A stretch of DNA of 64,000 nt from Pseudomonas putida (GCF_028682635.1 NZ_JANHLK010000005.1:124001-188000); one strand, 5' to 3'; counted from the stretch's first letter, positions 36,218 through 45,598 are shown. The notes: generated by a model not told the origin, from the sequence alone. Program-made: numbers and translations.

Positions 36218-38269
36218 TTACAAGATGGCGGCGTTGCTACGCTGGGCCTGCCTCAGGTAAGCGCTCAACTCCCGCGCCGGCAGGGGTTTGCTGTAGAAAT
36301 AGCCCTGACCCTCGTGGCAGCCCTCGGAGATGATGTAGGCCTCCTGCTCCAGGGTCTCCACGCCTTCGGCAATCACCTGCATGCCCAGGCTCTTGCCCAG
36401 TTGAATGATGGCGCGAACGATGGTCGCGTCGTCGTCGTCATCGAGCAGGTCCTGCACGAAGCTCTTGTCGATCTTGATCTTGTCCAGCGGCAGGCTTTTC
36501 AGGTAGCTCAGTGACGAATAACCGGTACCGAAGTCGTCGATCGCGATCAGCGCGCCGGAGCGGCGCAGGCTGAGCAAATGCTGGGCGGCGGTGCTGATGT
36601 CTTCCATCAGGCCGGTCTCGGTGACTTCCAATTCCAGGCTGCGCGGTGGCAGGCGATACATTTGCAGCAGGTTGTTGACCACCCGTGGCAACTCGGCGTG
36701 GTGCAACTGCACGGTGGACAGGTTGACCGCCATGCGCAGGTCGCTGAAGCCCTGGTCGTGCCACTCGCGCAACTGTTTACAGGCCTGGTCCAGCACCCAC
36801 TCGCCGATGGCGATGATAGTGCCGTTCTGCTCGGCCAGCGGGATGAACAGGTCCGGAGGTACCATCCCGTGCTCGGGATGCTGCCAGCGGATCAACGCTT
36901 CGACGCCGACCACCCGGTGATCGCGATAACTGATCTGCGGTTGGTAGACCAGGTAGAACTGGTCGCGGGTCAGTGCATCGCGCAGGTCTTTTTCCAGTTC
37001 GCGACGCCGACGCATTTCGGTGTCGACGCTGGCGATATAGAACTGATAGCGGTTGCGCGAGCGCGTCTTGGCCAGGGTCATGGTCTGCTCGGCTTTTTGC
37101 AGCAGCTTCTCGGTGCTGTCGCCATCCTCGGGGAACAGGGTGATGCCAATGGTCGCGCGCAGGCGGATCTGCTGGTGATCCAGGTCAAACGCCGCTTCCA
37201 GGTCATCGAGAATGCTTTGCGCCAGTTCGGCGGCTTCGTAGGGTTGCTCGATATCGGCCTGGACCAGGGCGAACTGGTCGCCACCCAGGCGGGCGAGGGC
37301 GCCCAGGCGTCCGCTGTGGGCGCGCAGGCGATCGGCCAGGGCCAGCAGCAACTGGTCGCCGGTCTGGTAGCTGAACTGTTCGTTGATGCCCTTGAAGTCA
37401 TCGAGCCCGACACACAGCACCGCGACCCGGCGTTGCAGCTTGCCGGCATCGACCAGGATCTTGTCCAGCTGCGTCTGCAATTGCTGGCGGTTGGGCAGGC
37501 CGGTGAGGAAATCGTACTGGGCCATGCGCAACAGGCTGTTTTCCGCTTCGTGGCGCAGGTGGGTGTTGCGCTCGATGGATTCGAGCAACTGGTTGGCGGT
37601 GTTGATCCACACCCCCAGTTCGTTTTTCTCGTGGCCCTTGAGCAAAGGAATCTTGTGCTCGCTGGGGCGGTCGGGATTGATTTCGGTCAGGTGCTCGATG
37701 ATGCGCGACAAGGGTTTGGTCAACAGCCAGTGATAGACCAGGTACAGCACCAGTCCCATCGCCAGGGCACGCAATACCCCGGAAATGAAGATGATCACCG
37801 AACTGACGATAAAACCCTTGCCGTAGGTGGCGGTGTCGAGGGTGATGCTCAGGTCGCCGTAGTACTCGCTGTAAGGGCCGCGTCCCACCAACTGGGTGGT
37901 GAAGGTGCGTTCCTTGCCGAGGATCAGGTCGGTCAGCCAGCGACTGCTGGAGTGCTGCAGCTCACGGGATTTCTGCGCCAGCATGGCTTCGTTGGGATGG
38001 CCGATGGACGCCTGACGCACGGCATCGTCCTGGAACAGGCCTTCGATCACCTGCATGCCCATTTCCCGGTCCAGGCTGTAGACGGCCTGGGTCGAGGGGT
38101 CGCGGAACATGTCGAGGATGCGTTCGGCATCGCCGGCGACGGCCTGGCGTGTTTTATAGGCATCGAAAACAATCTGCGCGCAGCTCAAGACAACGCCGAC
38201 GATCAATGCCGACAGGAGCACGACCCGGAGCAACTTCACCGACAAGCTGTTCTTGAGTTCCAGCTTCAA
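36218..38269 (-). CDS. bifA: c-di-GMP phosphodiesterase BifA
   Basis: 683 aa. The start is a TTG with AAGGA 8 bases before it, giving MKLELKNSLSVKLLRVVLL as in P. aeruginosa BifA (PA4367). TM1 about 12-33; periplasmic loop; TM2 about 153-182; then a degenerate GGDEF domain with GGDQF in the active site (about 330) and an EAL domain with EALIRW (about 454-459), DDFGTGYSSL and a Lys-rich KIKIDKSFV. BifA degrades c-di-GMP and so favours swarming over biofilm; the altered GGDQF is thought to be catalytically dead. Confidence 0.95.
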   Translation of the reverse strand: MKLELKNSLSVKLLRVVLLSALIVGVVLSCAQIVFDAYKTRQAVAGDAERILDMFRDPSTQAVYSLDREMGMQVIEGLFQDDAVRQASIGHPNEAMLAQKSRELQHSSSRWLTDLILGKERTFTTQLVGRGPYSEYYGDLSITLDTATYGKGFIVSSVIIFISGVLRALAMGLVLYLVYHWLLTKPLSRIIEHLTEINPDRPSEHKIPLLKGHEKNELGVWINTANQLLESIERNTHLRHEAENSLLRMAQYDFLTGLPNRQQLQTQLDKILVDAGKLQRRVAVLCVGLDDFKGINEQFSYQTGDQLLLALADRLRAHSGRLGALARLGGDQFALVQADIEQPYEAAELAQSILDDLEAAFDLDHQQIRLRATIGITLFPEDGDSTEKLLQKAEQTMTLAKTRSRNRYQFYIASVDTEMRRRRELEKDLRDALTRDQFYLVYQPQISYRDHRVVGVEALIRWQHPEHGMVPPDLFIPLAEQNGTIIAIGEWVLDQACKQLREWHDQGFSDLRMAVNLSTVQLHHAELPRVVNNLLQMYRLPPRSLELEVTETGLMEDISTAAQHLLSLRRSGALIAIDDFGTGYSSLSYLKSLPLDKIKIDKSFVQDLLDDDDDATIVRAIIQLGKSLGMQVIAEGVETLEQEAYIISEGCHEGQGYFYSKPLPARELSAYLRQAQRSNAAIL

Positions 38270-38532
38270 AGGGTTATTCCTTGTTCCGTGCGGGTAGCGT
38301 CAAGTTGCCATGAGTATTGGCAATCCCGTGATGGCAGTCAAAGGGACAATTCACCCTGGGGGAATTTGCCTGCTGCTTGGCCGATTTGCTGTGGTCTGGG
38401 GCGATTGCCCAATGAGTACTGTGTCGGTAGTCGAGTCCTTCAACTTGAGGGGATTGGGACAAAATTTCCTTTTGTTTGATGTTAGACGGCTGTGGCGCTG
38501 AGGCAAGGGGCCGAGTGCCGGTTTCAGGGCAC
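38270..38532. other. Intergenic region upstream of bifA
   Basis: About 260 bases between bifA and the gcd terminator, presumably the bifA promoter and leader. I see no gene, REP or clear hairpin here. Confidence 0.5.
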
Positions 38533-38562
38533 AAAAAAGGCGACCCTCTTGCGAGAGTCGCC
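38533..38562 (-). terminator. gcd: Rho-independent terminator of gcd
   Basis: GGCGACCCTC and GAGAGTCGCC pair with one mismatch around a TTGC loop; on the minus strand the stem runs into TTTTTT, 24 bases after the gcd stop. Confidence 0.88.
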
Positions 38563-38585
38563 CTGGTTTTAACTACGGTTGTCGC

Positions 38586-40994
38586 TTATTCCGACAGTTT
38601 GTACGCAATCACATAGTCACCCTGTTTGGTGCCCAGTGAACCGTGACCGCCAGCCACGACCAGCACGTATTGCTTGCCGTCCTTGCCGGTGTAGGTCATC
38701 GGCGTGGTTTGCGCGCCTGCCGGCAGGCGACCTTCCCACAATTGCTTGCCGTTTTTCACGTCATAGGCTCGCAGGTACTGGTCGAGGGTGCCGCTGAGGA
38801 AACCGACACCACTGGCGGTGGTGAAGGTGCCGCCCAGGCTCGGTACGCCCATGCTCAGGGGAATCGGAACCGGCGAGCTGTCGCGCACGGTACCGTTCTT
38901 GTGCATCCAGATCTTTTCATGGGTGGTCAGGTCGATCGCGGCCACGTAGCCCCACGCCGGCGCCTGGCACGGCAGGCCCATTGGCGACAGCAAGGCTTCG
39001 AGCACCACACCGTACGGCGCGCCCTTGTTGGGTTGCACGCCTTCGGTTTCGCTTTTGCGCGGGCCCTGGGCGGCGATTTCGGCGGCCGGGATCATCTTCG
39101 ATTTGAACGCCATGTAGCTCGGGTTCACGAATGCGATCTGACGCACCGGGTCAACCGAGATACCGCCCCAGTCGAACACGCCGAAGTTACCGGGATAGAC
39201 GATCGAACCCTGCAGCGATGGCGGGGTGAACGGGCCGTCGTAGCGCATGGATTTGAAGTCGATCCGGCAGATCAGTTGGTCGAACGGCGTGACGCCCCAC
39301 ATGTCGCGCTCCTGCAGCGGCGGTGGCATCAGGTTGAGGTCGGATTTCGGTTGGGTCGGCGAGGTGTGGTCGCCTTCCACCGCGCCTTGCGGCACCGGCA
39401 CTTCGTTGATCGGCACGATGGCCTGACCGGTGCTGCGGTCCAGCACGTAGATGCTGCCTTGCTTGGTCGACGCCAAAACGGCCTGCTTCACGCCGTCAGC
39501 GGTTTTCAGGTCCATCAGGGTTGGCTGGCCGCCGACGTCCATGTCCCACAGGTCATGGTGGGTGAACTGGAAGTGCCAGCGCACTTTACCGGTGGCGATG
39601 TCCAGGGCGGTCAGGCCGGCCGCGTGCAGTTCCGATTCGGGGGTACGCGCGCCGCCGAACTGGTCCGGGGTCTGGTTGCCCATCGGCAGGTAGAGCATGC
39701 CGAGTTTTTCATCGACCGCGAACATCGACCACATGTTTGGCGAGTTGCGGGTGTAGGTCTTGCCCTCGGCAATCGGCGTCGTATCGTCCGGGTTGCCGCT
39801 GTCCCAGTTCCACACCAGTTTGCCGGTGTGCACGTCGAACGCGCGGATCACGCCGCTCGGCTCGTCGGTGGAGACGTTGTCGGTGACGTGGCCGCCAATC
39901 ACCACCAGGTCCTTGGTGACCGCGGGAGGCGAGGTGGAGTAGTAACCGCCGGCGGTGAAGCCGCCGATGTTGGCGCGCAGGTCGACTTGGCCCTTGTCGC
40001 CAAAGTCTTCGCACATCTTGCCGGTGTCGGCGTTCAGGGCGATCAGGCGGGTGTCGGCGGTCGGCAGGAAGATCTTGCGCGGGCAAGCGCTGGCCGGGGC
40101 CGGGCTGGCCGAACCGGTCGGGCTCTGCTCGGAGGCATACACCGCGTCATCGTGATAGGTCACGCCACGGCAGGTCATGTGCGCCCAACCCTTGAAGTTC
40201 GCCGCATTCTGCGTCGACAGCTTCGGATCGAATCGCCAGATTTCCTTGCCGGTGTCCGGGTCCAGCGCGATCACCTGGCTGTGCGGCGTGCACACGTAGA
40301 GCATGCCGTTGACTTTCAGCGGGGTGTTTTCGGCGGTGGTTTCACCCGGGTCGTTCGGCCCTGGCAGGTCGCCGGTGCGGTAGGTCCAGGCCGGTACCAG
40401 CTTGTTGACGTTCTGCGGGGTGATCTGCGCCAGCGGCGAGTAACGGTCGCCATGGGCGCTGCGGCCATAGGAGTTCCAGTCACCGTCAGGCATGGCCGGG
40501 GCGGTGTTGGTCATGCCCGGCACGCTGTCGCGGTCCAGCTGACCCTTGATTTCACCCGGGTTGGTGAACTGGCTGGCCAGGGCGGTTGCGCCCGCGATCA
40601 CCACGGCCACGCTCAGGGCGCCGGTGCCCATGGGGGCGGCGCCATTACGCAGCAGTGGACGGCGGAACCACGGCAGCAACATGACCAGGCCCAGGGCGAA
40701 CAGCATCGCCAGGCGCGGCACCAGTTGCCACCAGTCGAGACCGACTTCCCACAGTGCCCAGACGGTGCTGGCGAACAGCACCAGTGCGTACAGGCCCAGC
40801 GCGGCGCGGCGCGCGGCGATCAGCAGGATGCCGGTCAGCGCCAGGCCGATACCGGCCAGCAGGTAGTACAGCGAACCGCCGAGCATGCTCAGCTTGATCC
40901 CGCCGGCCAGCATGGCCAGGCCCATTACCAGAAGCAGTATGCCGAGCAAGGTCGGCAATAGACGGCTTCGACTCAAAGCACCTTCAGTGCTCAT
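38586..40994 (-). CDS. gcd: Membrane-bound PQQ-dependent glucose dehydrogenase
   Basis: 802 aa. Five N-terminal helices (about 12-150) anchor it and bind ubiquinone; the remaining 650 residues form the periplasmic PQQ beta-propeller (GDWNSYGRSAHGDRYSPL, PGPNDPGETTAENTPL, GGQPTLMDL, IWMHKNGTVRDSSP). It oxidises glucose to gluconolactone in the periplasm and passes electrons to quinone, feeding the gluconate/2-ketogluconate route. PQQ synthesis genes are not in this window. It shares orientation with the upstream oprB but a REP lies between them. Confidence 0.96.
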   Translation of the reverse strand: MSTEGALSRSRLLPTLLGILLLVMGLAMLAGGIKLSMLGGSLYYLLAGIGLALTGILLIAARRAALGLYALVLFASTVWALWEVGLDWWQLVPRLAMLFALGLVMLLPWFRRPLLRNGAAPMGTGALSVAVVIAGATALASQFTNPGEIKGQLDRDSVPGMTNTAPAMPDGDWNSYGRSAHGDRYSPLAQITPQNVNKLVPAWTYRTGDLPGPNDPGETTAENTPLKVNGMLYVCTPHSQVIALDPDTGKEIWRFDPKLSTQNAANFKGWAHMTCRGVTYHDDAVYASEQSPTGSASPAPASACPRKIFLPTADTRLIALNADTGKMCEDFGDKGQVDLRANIGGFTAGGYYSTSPPAVTKDLVVIGGHVTDNVSTDEPSGVIRAFDVHTGKLVWNWDSGNPDDTTPIAEGKTYTRNSPNMWSMFAVDEKLGMLYLPMGNQTPDQFGGARTPESELHAAGLTALDIATGKVRWHFQFTHHDLWDMDVGGQPTLMDLKTADGVKQAVLASTKQGSIYVLDRSTGQAIVPINEVPVPQGAVEGDHTSPTQPKSDLNLMPPPLQERDMWGVTPFDQLICRIDFKSMRYDGPFTPPSLQGSIVYPGNFGVFDWGGISVDPVRQIAFVNPSYMAFKSKMIPAAEIAAQGPRKSETEGVQPNKGAPYGVVLEALLSPMGLPCQAPAWGYVAAIDLTTHEKIWMHKNGTVRDSSPVPIPLSMGVPSLGGTFTTASGVGFLSGTLDQYLRAYDVKNGKQLWEGRLPAGAQTTPMTYTGKDGKQYVLVVAGGHGSLGTKQGDYVIAYKLSE

Positions 40995-41100
40995 AGTGTG
41001 GTTCTCCGTGACGTTTCAAGTGGTCCCGCGCAGGTTCACTGTAGATGACGATCCCGCGTGGGCATGGTTCAGATATATCTATCGGGTTCACGCAATCCCC

Positions 41101-41202
41101 TGTAGGAGCGAGCTTGCTCGCGAAAAACCTGAGAACGATGCGGGGTGTCAGGTTTTCGCTGCGTTATCGTTCACGACCATCGCGAGCGAGCTCGCTCCTA
41201 CA
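41101..41202. repeat. Paired REP element (class TAGGAGCGAGCTTGCTCGCG)
   Basis: TGTAGGAGCGAGCTTGCTCG and its inverse, between gcd and oprB. Confidence 0.9.
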
Positions 41203-41221
41203 AGGGGTTTTGTGGTGTTGG

Positions 41222-42589
41222 TTAGAAGGACGACTGGATCTTGATCCCGCCAATCAGCGCGTCATCGACCTCGTTCACGCCACCGGGGTGGCGGATGTAT
41301 TGCAGGTTCGGGCGCACGGTCAGCCAGTTCGTGACGTGCACGCCGTAATAGAGCTCGGCGCTGTATTCGGTGTCCTGCGGCGGCAGGAAGGCCGGGTCGT
41401 CGTAGTCGAAGACAGCCTTGGCCTGATTGCTCGCCTCGGCATTCTTGCGATACGCCGGGTTGACGTGCACGCGGGCCATGGCAAAGCCGATGTCATCCCT
41501 GGCGCGGGCATCTAACAGGCCTTTGTAGACGAGGCCGGCCTGGACATAGTTGTCGATGGCGTTGGTTTTCTTGTCGTGCATCGTGCCGTTGGCGAACAGG
41601 CTCAGGCCGCGGGAGTGGTCGCTGGCGATGCTGGTGACTTGCTGCTGGATGCCCAGCCACACGCCATGCTTGCTCGATGCGCTGCGGTAAGCCTCGCCAC
41701 TCAGGGCGGCAGGCTGGCCGTGGCTGTCCTTGTAGACATCGGTGGCGTTGGCGTTGCTGTAGTAATAGCCGGCACGGTATTCACCTGGCAGGCCATTGAG
41801 CTTCGGCGTCCACACCAGCTCCACCGGCAGGATGGCCCCTTGGGTACCGCTGCCGCTGAGCTTGAAGCCGTTGTCGCGATCGAGGTTCGACGGGTTTTGC
41901 TCATAGGCGCCGACCTGCGCGTACAACTCGGGTGTCAGGTGAAACTTGACCCGCATCGCCCACTGGCTGACGGGCCAGTTGTACCAGATGTCGCCCACCC
42001 AGTTGCCGACCTGGGAGCCGCAGAACGCCAGGTTCTGGAAGTCGCAGGGAAAGCTGTTGAAGTCTTCGCCCTCGCCGAAACGGCCGACCTTGATGTCGAG
42101 TTTCTGGTCGAGGAATTTCTGCTGGTACCACATCTGGGTGAGACGCGTGGTCTGGCCACGACCCCAGACTTCCTGCGCCGAGGTGAAACCGCCGACCCGT
42201 GGGTCGTTGATCCGGTCGTTGCTGATGTTGTTGCCGCTGCGCTTGGTGATGGTCAGCTGGAACTCGGCGTCGTCCCAGCCGAGGATTTTCTGCAGGTCCA
42301 GGTGAGTGCCCAGGGCGAACTGATCGCTGTAGCGAGCGGTACGATCGTGATCGTAGCCGCCATGCAGGTTGCTGCCCATTTCGCCGGTGTAGTCGATCTT
42401 GAAATCGTAGCCCTTTGCCGAGAGTTCACTGCGGGTGCCGTTCCAGTCACCGAGCATCCACGGTGAGTCGCTGTCGAAGGCGGGCGCCGCCTGGGCGCAA
42501 GTGGCGAGGCTGAAAGCGCCGAGGCCTGTGAGCAGGCATGCGACATGCGCAAAGACAGCGCTGTCTTTCGAGAATCGTAATTCAGGCAT
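41222..42589 (-). CDS. oprB: OprB-family carbohydrate porin
   Basis: 455 aa from the ATG at 42589, which gives a signal peptide ending ATCAQAAPAF. The mature protein starts DSPWMLGDWNGTRSEL, a hallmark of OprB, and ends in an aromatic C-terminus (IKIQSSF) typical of outer-membrane beta-barrels. It imports glucose across the outer membrane, so it supplies the substrate of the neighbouring Gcd. An upstream non-ATG start would add 18 residues not typical of a signal peptide. No strong Shine-Dalgarno is visible. Confidence 0.93.
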   Translation of the reverse strand: MPELRFSKDSAVFAHVACLLTGLGAFSLATCAQAAPAFDSDSPWMLGDWNGTRSELSAKGYDFKIDYTGEMGSNLHGGYDHDRTARYSDQFALGTHLDLQKILGWDDAEFQLTITKRSGNNISNDRINDPRVGGFTSAQEVWGRGQTTRLTQMWYQQKFLDQKLDIKVGRFGEGEDFNSFPCDFQNLAFCGSQVGNWVGDIWYNWPVSQWAMRVKFHLTPELYAQVGAYEQNPSNLDRDNGFKLSGSGTQGAILPVELVWTPKLNGLPGEYRAGYYYSNANATDVYKDSHGQPAALSGEAYRSASSKHGVWLGIQQQVTSIASDHSRGLSLFANGTMHDKKTNAIDNYVQAGLVYKGLLDARARDDIGFAMARVHVNPAYRKNAEASNQAKAVFDYDDPAFLPPQDTEYSAELYYGVHVTNWLTVRPNLQYIRHPGGVNEVDDALIGGIKIQSSF

Positions 42590-42751
42590 AGAGAAGGAAT
42601 TCTTGATCTTTTTCTGGGGGATGAACGTAAACGACAGAAGCAAAGCTGACGGCAGAAGCGTTTCAGCTTGGGCGGGCGTAAGGATAATGTTCTGTTACAA
42701 ATAGAGAAAGCGCTTTTACCGACATGCATCCTTTCAGATTTGGTAACAGTC

Positions 42752-42782
42752 CTGCAGGAGCTGCCGCAGGCTGCGATCTTTT
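42752..42782. repeat. Single REP (class GGAGCTGCCGCAGG)
   Basis: One copy of CAGGAGCTGCCGCAGGCTGC running into GATCTTTT, unpaired, in the divergent region between oprB and the VF530-like gene. Confidence 0.8.
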
Positions 42783-42847
42783 CCGTTTCACCTACATTTA
42801 ACGTAAGGTGCGCGGCTTCCAATTCCCACTCTGCTCGAAGGCCTGGC

Positions 42848-43078
42848 ATGAACGAACACAACCCCGATCCGCTGCACGGCGTGACACTGGAACAGATCCT
42901 CAACGCGCTGGTTGAACACTACGAGTGGTCGGGGCTGGCCGAGCGCATCGATATCCGTTGCTTCAAGAGCGATCCGAGCATCAAGTCGAGCCTGACGTTC
43001 CTGCGCAAGACCCCGTGGGCGCGGGAGAAAGTCGAACGTCTATACGTGAAACTGATGCGCACCAAGCGTCCGGTTTGA
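42848..43078 (+). CDS. VF530-like DNA-binding protein (DUF2132)
   Basis: 76 aa; begins [20 protein letters not shown]. The family is a small conserved four-helix domain named after Vibrio VF530, with conserved [16 protein letters not shown] and [16 protein letters not shown]. Structural work suggested DNA binding, but the biological role is unknown. It ends one base before the Pr6Pr-type membrane gene, so the two are probably co-transcribed. The region between this start and oprB lacks other genes. Confidence 0.88.
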   Translation: MNEHNPDPLHGVTLEQILNALVEHYEWSGLAERIDIRCFKSDPSIKSSLTFLRKTPWAREKVERLYVKLMRTKRPV

Positions 43079-43079
43079 C

Positions 43080-43739
43080 ATGCCGCCCGCGCAGGGTATG
43101 CAGCGACGCTTGATTACACTGGCGGCCGTGCTGGGCTGGGCCGGCCTGAGTATCCAGCTGTACCTGATTTTTTTTGCGCGCTGGAATTTCGGCGCCAGTC
43201 TGCTCGGCGGCCTGGTGAGTTTCTTCAGCTATTTCACCGTACTGAGCAACACCCTGGTGGCGACCGTGCTGACCTGTGCAGCGACGTCCCGCGAATCGGC
43301 GGCGCGTCGCTGGTTCCTGCAGCCGTGGGTCAGTAGTGGCATTGCCGTGAGCATCGTTGTGGTCAGCCTGGCCTACAACCTGTTGCTGCGTCATCTATGG
43401 CATCCAGAAGGCTGGCAATGGCTGGCCGATGAGTTGCTGCATGACGTGATGCCGCTGCTGTTCCTGGTGTATTGGTGGCGTTGCGTGCCCAAGGGCAGGC
43501 TGCGGGTGGGACACATCGGATTGTGGGTGATCTATCCGCTGGCCTACTTCGCCTATTCGCTGCTGCGTGGGCATGTGCTGGCGGTTTATCCCTACCCATT
43601 CATTGATGTCGAGAAACTGGGTTATCCACAGGTGTTCATCAATGCCGGGGGATTGCTGGTGGGGTTTGTCTTGATTGCGTTAATGGTGATCGGCTGGGAT
43701 CGGTGGCTGGGGCGTCGCAATATAGGCCTGGATTTGTAG
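43080..43739 (+). CDS. Pr6Pr-like six-helix membrane protein
   Basis: 219 aa with six hydrophobic segments: about 10-30, 38-62, 83-104, 119-134, 142-162 and 185-207. Conserved polar positions inside the helices (FSYFTVLSNTLVA; HDVMPLLFLVYWW; YPYPFIDVEKLGYPQVFIN) are those of the Pr6Pr/FAR-17a-AIG1-like family. Function is unknown; some eukaryotic relatives are lipid hydrolases with membrane-embedded Thr and His, and a His and several Ser/Thr are present here. Follows the VF530 gene immediately. Confidence 0.8.
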   Translation: MPPAQGMQRRLITLAAVLGWAGLSIQLYLIFFARWNFGASLLGGLVSFFSYFTVLSNTLVATVLTCAATSRESAARRWFLQPWVSSGIAVSIVVVSLAYNLLLRHLWHPEGWQWLADELLHDVMPLLFLVYWWRCVPKGRLRVGHIGLWVIYPLAYFAYSLLRGHVLAVYPYPFIDVEKLGYPQVFINAGGLLVGFVLIALMVIGWDRWLGRRNIGLDL

Positions 43740-43751
43740 TGTAGGTAATAT

Positions 43752-43845
43752 CGCCATCGCGAGCAGGCTTCCACAGTGGATCGCCTGCGAACGCAGATCC
43801 TGTACATGGCAATCATCCAATGTGGGAGCGGGCTTGCTCGCGAAG
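43752..43845. repeat. Degenerate paired REP
   Basis: An intact TGTGGGAGCGGGCTTGCTCG at 43821 and a decayed inverse copy (CCATCGCGAGCAGGCTTCCACA) near 43754. Confidence 0.7.
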
Positions 43846-43920
43846 ACTGCCGACCAGTCGATAGAGATGTCAGCTGACCACCGCTTACGTCGGAACGCCG
43901 CCCGGAGCAAGTCCGCCAAT

Positions 43921-43946
43921 GGGTACTAGCAGTTCTGCTAGTACCC
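43921..43946. repeat. Perfect hairpin upstream of the RHS gene
   Basis: GGGTACTAGCAG and CTGCTAGTACCC pair perfectly over 12 bp with a 2-base loop. It is one of three related hairpins each placed 59-93 bases before a small accessory gene (see 45755 and 46100). Confidence 0.8.
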
Positions 43947-44017
43947 AACGCTATGCAGAATGAATCAAACTGGAGGCCTTGAATAAAGTCGGAAAGTTCA
44001 ACAAGGTAGACCTTTTC

Positions 44018-45034
44018 ATGACTGACCCTATGGCTGATAACCATCGCAACTCGCTTGGGCAACGCACTGTCCTGCTGGCAACCGACAATAAGAACTCGGT
44101 GTTCGCCGAAATCGCAGGGGGCAAGCCCAACTCCATCGCCTATTCTGCCTACGGTCAACAATCCGGGCAGCAGGAAGTTGCGACGCGATTAGGTTTCAAC
44201 GGTGAATTGCGTGAGGCGCGCATCGGCTGGTATTTACTGGGCAACGGCTACCGCGCTTACAACCCGATATTCATGCGCTTCCATAGCCCAGATAGATGGA
44301 GTCCGTTTGGAAATGGCGGGTTGAATACGTATGTGTATTGCGTGGGGGATCCGGTGAATTTTTCGGATCCGACGGGGCATGTTCGATGGGGTAAGATGGG
44401 AGCCAATATTTTTAACTTTCTATTTGGTGGCGCCGATATTACGGGGCCAAGCCGTTCCAAAAGCCTAATGGCTTCAGCTCCTCTCGGCCCAATGCGTCCT
44501 GAAAAAACAGGGGAACTGAAGGCGTTAGGCAGAATAAGTACCGTTACCGCTTCAACACCGGGTCCAAGAGGAAATAACAGTCCAGCTATCAGCGACATTC
44601 AACCAACCACGGGCCTATACCACGGATACGACGGACCACCACCGCACGAGAGGCCCAGCTATTTTCCGTCTACGAGTAGGCCTAATCAAAACCCGAATCT
44701 GCTAGCCGGTAAAATTGACCCCGACAGACGTGTTGTATGGGACGGTAAAGTAAAAGAGCCGAGCCTTGAACACAATCAACTTCAAGGCGACGCAGCTGGA
44801 GGTCATCCAAGTGATTTACGTGGCAACCGCCCACTACCACCCCAAGAATCGCGAGAACTGCGGCTACATCGGGCCCTAGCGCGAGAACGAGCAGTAAATG
44901 ACATGATGCAAATGCGGGCTCGACAAATTCGAGAAGCTGGACAAGATCCTCGAAGAATGCAGGCGGATATAGCCAGGGCTGGTTTAGAAGCAGGTTTAGA
45001 ATTTAACGCCAGGTTCCCCCCTATCCGCCGTTAA
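44018..45034 (+). CDS. Orphan RHS-repeat-associated core (tip) protein
   Basis: 338 aa. The first ~115 residues are the conserved RHS core: QRTVLLATDNKNS, IAYSAYGQQSG, LGFNGELREARIGWYLLGNG and the hallmark MRFHSPDRWSPFGNGGLNTY followed by GDPVNFSDPTGH. It lacks the many upstream YD repeats that form an RHS shell. The remaining ~205 residues are a variable C-terminal domain, AT-richer, Pro/Gly-rich and ending in a basic helix (RELRLHRALARERAVNDMM), with no family I recognise. ATG 44018 is used; a TTG at 43979 has GGAGG only 2 bases away. It may be a short toxin or a cassette for recombining tips onto a full RHS protein. No VgrG or PAAR gene is near. Confidence 0.75.
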   Translation: MTDPMADNHRNSLGQRTVLLATDNKNSVFAEIAGGKPNSIAYSAYGQQSGQQEVATRLGFNGELREARIGWYLLGNGYRAYNPIFMRFHSPDRWSPFGNGGLNTYVYCVGDPVNFSDPTGHVRWGKMGANIFNFLFGGADITGPSRSKSLMASAPLGPMRPEKTGELKALGRISTVTASTPGPRGNNSPAISDIQPTTGLYHGYDGPPPHERPSYFPSTSRPNQNPNLLAGKIDPDRRVVWDGKVKEPSLEHNQLQGDAAGGHPSDLRGNRPLPPQESRELRLHRALARERAVNDMMQMRARQIREAGQDPRRMQADIARAGLEAGLEFNARFPPIRR

Positions 45035-45280
45035 TAGTGCGAATGTCTAGTCGTGAAAAACGAACAAAGGGGACGATTTATTGCTCTTAGCTGGGAAATA
45101 AGCCTGTCCGCTTTTACGTCCCGCTTTTCCGGCGGTGACTGACCAAATCATTGTTCAGCGCTCTCGAAGGTTGCGGGAAAAGGGACCACACGAAACCCTC
45201 CCACCGTCGCTGCCAATTCAGCGACCGGGTGTGGAAGCCCGTGTAATTCAAGGCGCAACAGCGCCCCCATCACGTCTGCC

Positions 45281-45425
45281 GGCGCTTTTTTTGTGTCTGC
45301 GGCGTGAGTTATGGCGGCTGTGCGTGGGACGTCTTCGGACGTGCCGGTTTCCTTGATTCCCGGTTTTCCACCCTGCGCACAGCTGTCACCCATTCGTGTG
45401 GAAACGAACGTGGCAGCTCCTCATA
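45281..45425 (+). ncRNA. C4-like antisense RNA
   Basis: The stretch CGGCGCTTTTTTTGTGTCTG ... GCGTGAGTTATGGCGG ... GCCGGTTTCCTTGATTCCCG ... CCACCCTGCGCACAGCTG looks like the C4 antisense RNA family (phage P1/P7 c4 and bacterial relatives). Visible stems: ACGTC-TTCG-GACGT, GCTGTGCG with CGCACAGC, and a final hairpin joining AGCTGTCAC and GTGGCAGCT. It is followed by a ribosome site and a small open frame (45441). Boundaries are approximate and the assignment is from memory of the family. Confidence 0.55.
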
Positions 45426-45440
45426 TCAAGGAGTTGGATA

Positions 45441-45598
45441 ATGCGCAGTATCAATCCGTTTGAGATTTGGCTTTCCCCTCTACGCAGTTCCCAATCACGT
45501 AACGCGCTCTCCCGTTGGTGGATGATGCGGTGAAGGTGCTGGCTCGGGAGCGGGAGGTTGGGTTGTCAGCTACGCGGGCGGCAAAGGCTGAAGCTTAG
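45441..45598 (+). pseudogene. Frameshifted mini-gene after the C4-like RNA
   Basis: An ATG at 45441 with AAGGAG 7 bases before it starts MRSINPFEIWLSPLRSSQS, then stops at 45531. In another frame the downstream sequence continues sensibly as LPLVDDAVKVLAREREVGLS up to TAG at 45596-45598. Removing two bases from CTCTCCCG (around 45508) would join them into a protein of about 51 aa. This suggests a small gene broken by a 2-base insertion. No product known. Confidence 0.45.

Noticed and set aside
38643..40961. 772-codon open frame antisense to gcd
   Set aside because: His/Arg/Val-rich shadow of an intact glucose dehydrogenase gene.
45135..45356. 73-codon open frame over the C4-like RNA
   Set aside because: It crosses the structured RNA, has no ribosome site and no protein-like composition.
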